Below, piece after piece: positions 26,227 to 34,441 of a DNA stretch of 64,000 nucleotides. The stretch lies in NCBI GenBank assembly GCA_963579025.1, contig CAUZFZ010000028.1, positions 1-64,000 of the forward strand, written 5' to 3'. The notes under the pieces are model-generated. The model did not search any database. It worked only from the letters and a program-made list of their open reading frames with translations, and was not told where the DNA came from. The position numbers and the translations under genes were made by a program. The DNA comes from CAUZFZ01 sp963579025 (GTDB lineage: Bacteria > Planctomycetota > Planctomycetia > Planctomycetales > Planctomycetaceae). Within the stretch, counting starts at the first letter, position 1, and each line of letters starts with the position of its first letter.

Positions 26227-27130
26227 ATCTCGCGGTTCGTTCCTTGGACTCCCCAACTTTGATCGGGCCAGCTCGGACGTTTGCATCATTCCCCTGCCGT
26301 TTGAAGGCACGGTCAGCTACGGACACGGCACGGCGGCCGCTCCAGAGGCTGTTGTCGCGGCCTCGTCACAGGTTGAACTCTGGGACGATGAACTCGATTT
26401 CGATCTCGACAGTCTGCAATACCACACGGCGGCTCCCGTTGTTCCCGAGGCCTCGGAATCGCCTGAGGCATACCTTGACCGGGTTGCCCGTGAGTGTCGG
26501 CCCTGTTTTGAGGGGGCTGGGCTGACGATCGGGCTTGGCGGTGAGCACAGTCTTACGCCGGCGCTGGTCAGTGCGGCTGTGGGCGAATTAGATGACCTGT
26601 CCCATCTGACGGTCGTTCAAATCGATGCGCATGCCGACCTGCGCGACTCGTATTCGGGCAGCCCGCACTCGCATGCCTGTGCGATGCGTCGCCTGACCGA
26701 TCGGGGAGCGTCCCTCATCGCGATTGGTGTCCGGGCCATGAGTCGTGAAGAAATCGAGTATGCCCGAGCAGACTCACACATTCAGATCTACCGTGCGCAG
26801 TCACTTGTGGGCACTGATCCTCGCAGTGAGTTTCCTGACGAGGAAGGACTTGTCCTCGATCAGCTTGGGCGACTGAACGGCGACGTCTATCTGACGATCG
26901 ACATTGACGGCCTCGATTCGTCGTTGTGTCCAGGCACCGGAACGCCGGAACCTGGCGGTCTTCCGTGGTGGCAGACGCTGCGCATCCTGCGCCGTCTGTT
27001 GCTCGATAATCGCAATCGCCGACTGGTCGGTTGCGACCTGGTCGAAACGGTTCCGCAAGCGGGAACGCAGGTCAACGAATTCACCGCCGCCCGGCTGCTG
27101 GCAAAGGTCATTGCTTACTCGAGCGGCTGA
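26213..27130 (+). CDS. speB: Agmatinase (ureohydrolase family)
   Basis: A 305-residue binuclear-manganese ureohydrolase. Ligands are present: His112 in GGEHSLT, Asp138, His140 and Asp142 in QIDAHADLR, Asp230 and Asp232 in TIDIDGLD. The motif PGTGTPEPGGL after the last pair is typical of agmatinase rather than arginase. It hydrolyses agmatine to putrescine and urea. GAGG lies before ATG 26213 inside the preceding gene. No agmatine-forming PLP decarboxylase is nearby, so the AdoMetDC paralogue two genes upstream is a candidate source of agmatine. Confidence 0.9.
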   Translation: MPPTESRGSFLGLPNFDRASSDVCIIPLPFEGTVSYGHGTAAAPEAVVAASSQVELWDDELDFDLDSLQYHTAAPVVPEASESPEAYLDRVARECRPCFEGAGLTIGLGGEHSLTPALVSAAVGELDDLSHLTVVQIDAHADLRDSYSGSPHSHACAMRRLTDRGASLIAIGVRAMSREEIEYARADSHIQIYRAQSLVGTDPRSEFPDEEGLVLDQLGRLNGDVYLTIDIDGLDSSLCPGTGTPEPGGLPWWQTLRILRRLLLDNRNRRLVGCDLVETVPQAGTQVNEFTAARLLAKVIAYSSG

Positions 27131-27257
27131 TGTCCCAAAGTCGCGGGAGCGGCATTACTTGACAGGCTGCCGTGCGTTCTTTGTGGTGCCGCCAAAGTCA
27201 GACTTCCTTAGGAAACTCTGATGCCGCGACCGACACCACTCTGAATCGGAGTTTGTA

Positions 27258-28664
27258 ATGTTTAAGCGATTGGCTGCACTGTTTCTGTTGGTGATGACTT
27301 CGCTGACCGTCATGGGCGCTGAGGAATCACCCAACATCGTCGTGATCTTCTGCGATGATCTCGGGTACGGAGACCTCAGTTGCTTCGGACATCCGACGAT
27401 CAAGACTCCGAATCTGGATCGGATGGCGGCTGAGGGTGTCAAGCTGACTCAGTTCTACTCGGCATCACCGGTGTGTACTCCCAGTCGGGCGGCGCTGATG
27501 ACCGGCCGGCTTCCCATCCGCAGCGGAATGTGCAGCGATAAACGTCGCGTGCTGTTTCCCAACTCCGGCGGAGGCATCCCGGCCAGCGAGATTACTCTGG
27601 CCGAGGCCCTGAAAGAACAGGGCTACGCGACGGCGTGCGTAGGCAAGTGGCACCTGGGGCATCTGCCGCAGTTCCTGCCAACCAGCAACGGTTTCGATTC
27701 CTACTTCGGCATTCCGTATTCGAACGACATGGATCGAGTCAACGACGCACCACGCGGCCGCGCGTCGTTCTGGGATCCGAAAATTGAATACTGGAACGTG
27801 CCACTCATCCGAAACAAAGAAGTCATTGAGCGGCCGGCCGATCAGACAACGATCACGAAACGCTACGCCGAAGAAGCTGCTGCTTTTATTCGTGACAACA
27901 AGGAACGCAGATTCTTCCTGTATCTGCCGCACAGTCTGCCGCACGTCCCGCTGTTTCGATCGAAGGCGTTTGAAGGCAAGAGCCTGCGTGGTCTGTACGG
28001 CGACGTGATCGAAGAGATCGACTGGAGCGTCGGCCACGTGCTGGACACGCTGCGTGATTTGAAGCTGGACAAAAACACGATCGTGTGGTTCACCAGCGAC
28101 AACGGTCCGTGGCTGACCTTCAACGATCACGGCGGCTCGGCCGGGCTGCTGCGCGAAGGCAAAGGCACGACGTGGGACGGCGGCATGCGCGAACCGTCCA
28201 TCTGCTGGTGGCCGGGAAGGATCCCGGCCAATCAGGTCAGTGCGGAACTCGGTACCACGATGGATATCTACGCCACCAGTCTGAAGGTGGCCGGAGCCGA
28301 CATCCCATCCGACCGCGTCGTCGACGGTTACGACCTGACGTCCATGCTGAAGGGCGAAACAAAGAGCCCTCGTGATGAAGTCTACTATTACCGCGGCACG
28401 CGCCTGATGGCATTGCGCAAAGGTCCGTGGAAAGCGCACTTCATCACACAGGAGTCCTATACCCGCAACAACCAGGCGACGGAGCACGATCCACCGGTGC
28501 TCTACAACATGGAAGTCGACCCATCCGAAAAATGGAACGTCGCCGAAGACCATCCCGACGTCATAGACGTCATCAAGAAAGCGGCGTTCGAGCACCTGGC
28601 AACCGTCAAGCCAGTTCCGTCACAGCTGGAGATCCCAATGCCAGAGCGTGAGAACCGGGAGTGA
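27258..28664 (+). CDS. Type I sulfatase, secreted
   Basis: A 468-residue arylsulfatase-family enzyme with signal peptide (about 1-20). Metal ligands Asp33-Asp34 (FCDDLGYGDL), formylglycine motif CTPSR starting at Cys73 and continuing AALMTGR, GKWHLGH, and the second metal site FTSDNGPW are all present. A formylglycine-generating enzyme elsewhere must convert Cys73. Such enzymes remove sulfate esters, probably from algal polysaccharides, and are expanded in planctomycetes. It is monocistronic by spacing. Confidence 0.92.
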   Translation: MFKRLAALFLLVMTSLTVMGAEESPNIVVIFCDDLGYGDLSCFGHPTIKTPNLDRMAAEGVKLTQFYSASPVCTPSRAALMTGRLPIRSGMCSDKRRVLFPNSGGGIPASEITLAEALKEQGYATACVGKWHLGHLPQFLPTSNGFDSYFGIPYSNDMDRVNDAPRGRASFWDPKIEYWNVPLIRNKEVIERPADQTTITKRYAEEAAAFIRDNKERRFFLYLPHSLPHVPLFRSKAFEGKSLRGLYGDVIEEIDWSVGHVLDTLRDLKLDKNTIVWFTSDNGPWLTFNDHGGSAGLLREGKGTTWDGGMREPSICWWPGRIPANQVSAELGTTMDIYATSLKVAGADIPSDRVVDGYDLTSMLKGETKSPRDEVYYYRGTRLMALRKGPWKAHFITQESYTRNNQATEHDPPVLYNMEVDPSEKWNVAEDHPDVIDVIKKAAFEHLATVKPVPSQLEIPMPERENRE

Positions 28665-28735
28665 GCGAGTGTCGCCCAGAAGGGCATTTGAGTACGTTGT
28701 GAACTCAATCGCTATCAACACTGGGAGCACTCAAT

Positions 28736-29902
28736 ATGGGTCAGTCATCGTCGCCGAATGATGACGGATTTATGGAATCGGACAGAGCAAGCGAGTCGGA
28801 GCAGCTCCCTCCCACTGACGCTGATCAGACGGTCATCGATTCCTGGTAGGCTGGGGAACAGCGCAGAGCGATCGAAGAGGGCGGCGATCCGGAAGCTACC
28901 GTTGAATGCGGTGCTGTTGAATCACTTGAGTCCGCTGACGATCCAGAACAGACAGTGGGCGATGAGCGACTCGCTCTCGTCTCTGTCGACCCGGAACAAA
29001 CTGTCGACGAAAACGGTGACCCGGAAGTGACGATCGGGGCGCCGGTACGGTCGGACGACGCCACGATTGACGGGGATGTCGAGCAGACGATTGAGCAGCA
29101 GTGGCGGGACACGTTTACCGACGAAACTGCTCCCGAACTGACGATCAAGAGTGATTCCGAGCAGACGATGAGCGAGGGGTTTGAATTCTCGCTGAAAACG
29201 CGAGACGTAAGCCGGGAAGGTTCTCCGCCAGTCGAGAATCCAGACTACGTGCGGGAGAAGAAGCTGGGCGAAGGTGGTATGGGAGCTGTGTATGCCGCGC
29301 GGCAGAAGTCGATCGATCGCAATGTGGCCATCAAGGTTCTGAAGCCCCGGGCCGCTCGCCGTGAGAGTTCGCGCGACGCCTTTGTTGCCGAAGCGATGAT
29401 CACAGGGGAACTGGATCATCCCAACATCGTTCCGGTTTACGATCTCGGTCTGGAAGACGAGAAGACGCCGTTCTATGTGATGAAACAGGTGCAGGGCGTC
29501 GAGTGGGCGGATCGCATGGGCGAGAATACCGTGCGTGAGAACCTGGACATTCTCATCGACGTCGCTGATGCCATTGCGCTGGCTCATGCACGCGAGATTA
29601 TTCACCGGGACCTGAAGCCCGCGAACGTCATGCTCGGTGAGTTTGGCGAGGTTCTGGTGATGGACTGGGGCTTGGCCGTGCCTGCCCCCGACAGTCCAAA
29701 GCGCTGGTCGTTCCCCAAAGCCAGATTTGGCGGGACACCATGTTAAATGGCTCCGGAGATGGCCATTGGTCCGGTCGAGAAAGTGGACCGACGCAGTGAC
29801 ATCTATCTGCTGGGCGCAATTTTGTTCGAGATCCTGACCGGCTCGACTCCGCACCCGGGAAAGAAAGGTGAAACAGTGTCTGCGGTCTGCGGCCGAGAAT
29901 GA
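28736..29902 (+). pseudogene. Ser/Thr protein kinase (PknB-like) with two in-frame stops and a frameshift
   Basis: From ATG 28736 the frame meets TAG at 28847-28849 but continues in frame through an acidic N-terminal region with five DxxQT-like motifs. A kinase domain follows from about residue 173: GEGGMGAVY, VAIKVL, HRDLKPANVML, and DWG in place of DFG, as is usual in planctomycete kinases. A TAA at 29744-29746 interrupts the activation segment (FGGTPC-stop-MAPEM, where relatives have Tyr). At about 29862-29868 an extra G appears to shift the frame out of the downstream WD40 part; the old frame ends at TGA 29902. Three lesions in one gene suggest a decayed kinase or a poor consensus. Confidence 0.82.
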
Positions 29903-32135
29903 GATTGCTCCGACGGAGGAGACTGGCCTGCTGATGAACATCGCGATGAAGGCGATGGCGACATTACCGGACGATCGGTATCAGACGGTCGGTGAATTCG
30001 AGGCTGCGGTGAACGAGTACTTCGCTCATCTGGAGAGCATCTCACTGGCGGAACGCGGTGCCGCAGACCTCAAACAGGCTCGCATTTGGGACGACTACGA
30101 TGCTTATGCCCGGACCGTGTTTGCGTTCGAGCAGGCGTGTGAGTTGTGGCCGGGCAATGAAGCCGCAAAGTCCGGTCTGTCTGCGGCTCGGCTGTCGTAC
30201 GCCGAAAGTGCAATGGCGAGCGGAGAATACGATTTGTGTGCATCCGTGCTGGATATGGACGACCCAGCTCACACCGAACTGAGACTGGAGTTGTTCGACG
30301 AGATCGCAGAAGAGCAACGTCTGAAGGAGAAAAAGGCACGACGCCTCAAACGGACGCAGCGGATTTCGTACGGTCTGATCGCAACCGTCGCCGTGACTGT
30401 TGTCATCGCATTTGTCTGGATCAACTCCGAACGAAACGACGCGCTGAGTGCCCAGCAGGATGCCGTGGATTCCCAACAGGAAGAAGCCCGGCAACGGGGT
30501 CTGGCAGACACCGCCGCAGCCGATGCGAGGAGAAACGCGACGCGAGCGGACCGCGAGGCCAACGCCGCAAAAGTCAGTGCAGAAGAGGCAAGACGGAATC
30601 TGCGGGTCGCCGAGCGAAACGCCTATTACTCAGACATGATGCACATGCCCGCCCGCTGGAAAGGCGCCACCCCCAACCACTCCAGTGAGCTGCTCGAAAA
30701 ATACCGCGACCGCGAGAATCTTGCGGGCTTTGAGTGGCGCTATTGGAGTCGACTCGTTCGCAGTGATCTACTCACGCTCAAAGGGCACACTCGCGAGGTT
30801 AGAAGTGTGGCGTTCAGCCCGGACGGAACTCGGCTGGCCTCGGCGAGCTTTGATCGGACAGTGAAATTGTGGGACGCGGCCACGGGGCAAGAGACACTCA
30901 CGCTCCGCGGACACGCCCGCGAGGTCATGTGTCTGGCGTTCAGCCCGAACGGGGCTCGGCTGGCTTCCGCGAGTCGTGATCGAACAGTGAAGGTGTGGGA
31001 CGCGGCCACGGGAGAGGAGACGCTCACGCTCAAAGGACACGCCAACTGGGTCAACAGCGTGGCGTTCAGCCGGGACGGGACACGGCTGGCCACCGGGAGC
31101 CATGACCAGACTGTGAAGGTATGGGACGCGGCCACACAGAAGGAGACGCTGGCGCTCAAGGGACACACCGGACCTGTCGAGAGTGTGGCGTTCAGCCCGG
31201 ACGGGACGCGTCTGGCGACTGCGAGTCGTGACCAGACAATTAAGTTGTGGGACGCGTCCACAGGCCACGAAATGCTCACGCTCAAAGGTCACAACGGCCA
31301 TGTCCTCAGCGTGACGTTCAGCCCGGACGGGACGCGTCTGGCCTCCGCGGGCGTTGACGGGACACCCAGGTTGTGGGACGCCACCACAGGACGGAAGATG
31401 CTCACGCTCAAAGGACACACGACCCTCGTCCACAGTGTGGCGTTCAGCCCGGACGGGACTCGGCTGGCCTCCGCGAGCAATGACCAGACGGTGAAGTTGT
31501 GGGACGCGACGTCCGGGCAAGAAACGCTCACGCTCAAAGGACACACGGAACCCGTCACAAGTTTGGCATTCAGCGCGGACGGGACGCGTTTGGCCTCCGT
31601 GGGTCGGGACAAGTCCGTGAAGATTTGGGACGTGGCTACCGGGCAGCTGCACCTCACGCTCAATGGACACACTAACTGGGTCCGTTGTGTTGTCTTCAGT
31701 CCGGATGGGACTCGGCTGGCCTCGGCAGGTCGGGACAAGACAGTGAATATGTGGGATGCGGCAACCGGACAGCAGACACTCACGCTCGAAGGACACACCG
31801 ACGATGTCCACAGTGTGGCGTTCAGCCCGGACGGGACGCAGCTGGCCTCCGCGAGCCGTGACCACACCGTGAAGATATGGGACACCATTGATGGTGTTGC
31901 TTACCGCCGCCAACAGCGTGACCTGCCGTCTTCCCAACGCGACAGAGCGACGACTTACACGCATCGGGCAGCCGAAGCCGAGAAGACCCGAGACTGGTAC
32001 GCAGCGGCCTGGAACCTGGACCGGCTCATTGCGCTCGATCCTGACGACACGTCTCTCGTGGAACGCCGAGCGACCATCGAGCGTGTGCTGCGCGAAAGAG
32101 GCCTGGTCATCCCGAAACTTCCTTCACACGATTAG
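29868..32135 (+). CDS. C-terminal half of kinase-WD40 fusion: TM segment and nine WD40 repeats
   Basis: An open frame of 755 codons from GTG 29868, originally the second half of the kinase gene. It starts with the kinase C-lobe end (TEETGLLMNIAMKAMATLPD, DRYQTVGEFEAAV), passes one membrane segment (YGLIATVAVTVVIAFVWI) and a coiled-coil-like stretch rich in Ala, Arg and Glu, then nine WD40 repeats between about 30770 and 31890, each 42 residues (core SVAFSPDGTRLASAS, TVKLWDAATGQ). WD40 propellers bind partner proteins. If translated alone from GTG it would be a membrane-anchored propeller without kinase; otherwise it is part of the pseudogene. Confidence 0.75.
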   Translation: MKQCLRSAAENEIAPTEETGLLMNIAMKAMATLPDDRYQTVGEFEAAVNEYFAHLESISLAERGAADLKQARIWDDYDAYARTVFAFEQACELWPGNEAAKSGLSAARLSYAESAMASGEYDLCASVLDMDDPAHTELRLELFDEIAEEQRLKEKKARRLKRTQRISYGLIATVAVTVVIAFVWINSERNDALSAQQDAVDSQQEEARQRGLADTAAADARRNATRADREANAAKVSAEEARRNLRVAERNAYYSDMMHMPARWKGATPNHSSELLEKYRDRENLAGFEWRYWSRLVRSDLLTLKGHTREVRSVAFSPDGTRLASASFDRTVKLWDAATGQETLTLRGHAREVMCLAFSPNGARLASASRDRTVKVWDAATGEETLTLKGHANWVNSVAFSRDGTRLATGSHDQTVKVWDAATQKETLALKGHTGPVESVAFSPDGTRLATASRDQTIKLWDASTGHEMLTLKGHNGHVLSVTFSPDGTRLASAGVDGTPRLWDATTGRKMLTLKGHTTLVHSVAFSPDGTRLASASNDQTVKLWDATSGQETLTLKGHTEPVTSLAFSADGTRLASVGRDKSVKIWDVATGQLHLTLNGHTNWVRCVVFSPDGTRLASAGRDKTVNMWDAATGQQTLTLEGHTDDVHSVAFSPDGTQLASASRDHTVKIWDTIDGVAYRRQQRDLPSSQRDRATTYTHRAAEAEKTRDWYAAAWNLDRLIALDPDDTSLVERRATIERVLRERGLVIPKLPSHD

Positions 32136-32306
32136 GTCGTCGTCTCGAATCGAAGAAATACGAGAGAACAGCAAGTCCCACGGATAGCTGCCGACGCTGC
32201 TCGTGCGTAAGTCAAACTGGACCGCACTGGTCGTCGCGACTGCGAGAGTCTACGCCGTAGTTCGAGTGTCAGCTCCCGGGAGCTTGAGTCGTTCGAACGG
32301 ATAGCC

Positions 32307-32419
32307 GTAGGCGGATTTCTCCGAAATCCGCTGCCTTGGGCCTGGGAAGACTGGTCGGCGTTCGATGTGCCGGCAGGCTGCGATGTCGTCTGGTCCCGAT
32401 TTCGGAGAAATCGGGCTAC
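32307..32419. repeat. Two-armed GTAG/CTAC hairpin repeat (copy C)
   Basis: Two local hairpins, GCGGATTTC-TCC-GAAATCCGC at 32311-32331 and CCCGATTTC-GGA-GAAATCGGG at 32395-32415, are framed by GTAG at 32307 and CTAC at 32416-32419. The two arms are also inverse complements of each other, so the element can fold as two small hairpins or one long stem. It lies between convergent genes (ends 32135 and 32427). The 290-bp gap around it also holds a short palindrome near 32270 (AGCTCCCGGGAGCT) and no gene. Confidence 0.8.
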
Positions 32420-32426
32420 GACTGGG

Positions 32427-33644
32427 TCAGCGTGTAGGCTTCTGGAAGCGAACGCGGGCTGCGGGCGAGAACAACAATTCCCAGGGATCGCTGAGGTCTG
32501 CATCACCCAGCTCGACGATGCACAGGTCTGCTCGCTGTTCAACGGAGAGTGTTCCGGTGCGATGTCCCTGGCCGAGTGCCTGTGCGCCAATTGTCGTCGC
32601 CATTTGCAGCAGCACCGGGCGGTAACGACCGTCCGTCTGCCGGTCGAGAAACTGGAGTTCTGCCCACAGCGAGTAGTCCGGGTTGGACGATCGACCGTCG
32701 GTGCCCAGGCAGACTGTGGCTCCCCCTTGTCTTAGGCGCGGCCAGGGATGTTCCGTGTGGCCGAAGAAGTGGTGTGTTCTCGGACAGAACACCACTGCGA
32801 TGTTGGGGTGCTTACAGAGGAAGTCGATCTCGTCCTCGGCGAGGTAGTTGCCGTGGGCGATCAGTGCATGCTGCAACTCCGCGAGCGGTTGCAGGTAGTC
32901 GAGCGGGCGGGTACCGCGCGGGATGATGTCGTTCTGCCAGACGCCGAAGGCATTGAGCATTTCGAACAGCTCTCCGGTCCCGTCACGGAGCAATTGCAGT
33001 TCGGCCGGCGTCTCGGCGAGATGCATGCACAGCGGGACGTTTTCCTGACGGGCCAGGTCAACCGATCGGTGAAACAAGTCGGGACTGACGCTGTAGGGTG
33101 CGTGCGGGCTGATGGCCGGCATGACGTGGTCGCCAGCGGCTCGGCACTGTTCGATGTGTCGGCGGGCGATTTCGATCTGGTCGTTCGCCTGGTCGGGACG
33201 CAGACCGATCAGTTCTCGAAATGCGATGACCGTAGGGTGAGTCGACTGAATGCAGTCGGGAGTCCATTCGCCGGTTGCGATGTCGCCCACCAGGCTGACT
33301 CCGGCGTCTGCTGATTCCTGCTGGCCGCGGGCGATAAGTGCGTCGAGTGGTTCCGTTCGTTCGCGGCGGTAGGCAAGCAGTGATTGAATCCAGTCCGTAA
33401 ACGGGGCGGCCGGTTGAATCGGCTCGCTCAGGTCGGCGAACTCAAGATGCGCGTGCGCGTTGACCAGTCCGGGGATGATTGCAGCATTTCCGAGATCAAC
33501 CGTGCTGCGATCCGGAGCGCCGCGTCGCGATGTGACGTCTGTGATCAGGCCGTCTGTGATTTCGATGAGGCCGTCCTCGATCGGCTCACCGTCGCCGGGG
33601 AGGATCCATCGCGCTGTGATGCGGGAAGAGTTGTTGTCACTCAT
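32427..33644 (-). CDS. Amidohydrolase, aminodeoxyfutalosine-deaminase-like
   Basis: A 405-residue member of the amidohydrolase superfamily (TIM barrel plus small beta-sandwich). Metal ligands appear as NAHAHLE, MHLAETPAE and LGTDGRSSNPD, with the motif FCPRTHHFFGH between. That last motif and the length recall MqnX-type deaminases that act on aminodeoxyfutalosine in the futalosine menaquinone pathway; 5'-methylthioadenosine/guanine deaminase-like enzymes are alternatives. No signal peptide. The start overlaps the end of the PqiA-like gene by 8 bp, indicating cotranscription. Confidence 0.75.
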   Translation of the reverse strand: MSDNNSSRITARWILPGDGEPIEDGLIEITDGLITDVTSRRGAPDRSTVDLGNAAIIPGLVNAHAHLEFADLSEPIQPAAPFTDWIQSLLAYRRERTEPLDALIARGQQESADAGVSLVGDIATGEWTPDCIQSTHPTVIAFRELIGLRPDQANDQIEIARRHIEQCRAAGDHVMPAISPHAPYSVSPDLFHRSVDLARQENVPLCMHLAETPAELQLLRDGTGELFEMLNAFGVWQNDIIPRGTRPLDYLQPLAELQHALIAHGNYLAEDEIDFLCKHPNIAVVFCPRTHHFFGHTEHPWPRLRQGGATVCLGTDGRSSNPDYSLWAELQFLDRQTDGRYRPVLLQMATTIGAQALGQGHRTGTLSVEQRADLCIVELGDADLSDPWELLFSPAARVRFQKPTR

Positions 33645-34227
33645 CGTCTTCCCAGATCGCGTGCGGGTCGAAGCTCATGGAGGCCAACATGCTCATGGCG
33701 ACGCACAGGATGAAGGCGATCACGGCGGGGCCGAACTGGAATTCGATCAGGCTGCCCAGTTTGATCAGCATCACCATGAAGGCCAGCAGCATGACGTCCA
33801 TCATGCTCCACTTCCCGGCGTGCTCCATGATGCGGTAGGTCCAGGATCGAAACCGTTTGTGGCACAGCCGCAGCAGACTCAGCTCGATCAGCATGACGAT
33901 CTTCGTGAGCGGGAACACGATCGAAAACAGGAACACGATTCCGCCCACAAACCAGCTTCCGTGAGAAAGCAGTTCCAGCGTTCCGCTAAGCACGCTGGAT
34001 GTACTCCGATGCCCCAGCTTCTCGACTTCCAGAATCGGCAACAGAACGGCTGGCCAGAACAGGATGAATGCGCCCAGCGCCGCGGCTGCTGTTCGAGCGG
34101 CCGAGCGTTCGCTGGCTCCGGGTCGACAGATCGTTGACTGGCAGCGCACACAGATCGCGCGGTCTCCGGCAGCAAGTTCCGGAATGGCGTGGATGAGCCC
34201 ACAACAATGACACGCGTGGTGATGCAT
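33637..34227 (-). CDS. Paraquat-inducible protein A-like membrane protein
   Basis: A 196-residue PqiA-type protein: an N-terminal zinc-ribbon-like pair of Cys motifs (CHCC near residue 6 and CVRC near 26) followed by four hydrophobic segments. Known features of the family are the sequence FWPAVLLPILEVEKLG and the Lys/Met-rich helix GKWSMMDVMLLAFMVMLIKLG. PqiA works with MCE-domain PqiB proteins in lipid transport and envelope integrity in Gammaproteobacteria; no MCE gene is seen here. It precedes the amidohydrolase with an 8-bp overlap. Confidence 0.85.
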   Translation of the reverse strand: MHHHACHCCGLIHAIPELAAGDRAICVRCQSTICRPGASERSAARTAAAALGAFILFWPAVLLPILEVEKLGHRSTSSVLSGTLELLSHGSWFVGGIVFLFSIVFPLTKIVMLIELSLLRLCHKRFRSWTYRIMEHAGKWSMMDVMLLAFMVMLIKLGSLIEFQFGPAVIAFILCVAMSMLASMSFDPHAIWEDDE

Positions 34228-34277
34228 TCTCTCCCGCTCTCCAGGTTAAGCTTCGCGGTGTTGAGCGGCGTCATGTT

Positions 34278-34412
34278 CCTTCTCCCCCGAGGGGGAGAAG
34301 GTGGCCGCAGGCCGGATGAGGGGCCTCGATGTTGAAGTTGGGGTGGACGAACCACCCTTCCGCCCCTCTCCCGCCCTTCGGGCACCCTCTCCCCTCACAG
34401 GGGAGAGGGGAC
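34278..34412. repeat. Composite CT-rich/AG-rich hairpin repeats
   Basis: Two known-looking dispersed hairpins stand side by side in the 214-bp divergent region: CCTTCTCCCCC-GAG-GGGGAGAAGG at 34278-34301, followed by GTGGCCGCAGGCCGGATGAG, and a CCCTCTCCCC-rich block at 34372-34412 ending GGGGAGAGGGGAC. The second shares its end with the repeats at 38918 and with both ends of the DUF559 cassette at 43054-43522. They separate the pqiA-like and RND adaptor promoters. Confidence 0.8.
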
Positions 34413-34441
34413 GAATCGGTGGTATTCGGAACGGAATAGAA

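Noticed and set aside
27465..28595. 376-codon minus-strand open frame
   Set aside because: Antisense to the sulfatase gene, whose motifs fill the other strand.
3856..29902. Reassignment of TAG to an amino acid
   Set aside because: Several intact genes end at TAG (second TadE gene, korB), and one of the four lesions is TAA, so a changed code does not explain the pattern.
30768..31964. Regular 126-bp repeats as a possible CRISPR array or satellite
   Set aside because: The repeats are in-frame WD40 units with no spacer structure; the period equals 42 codons.
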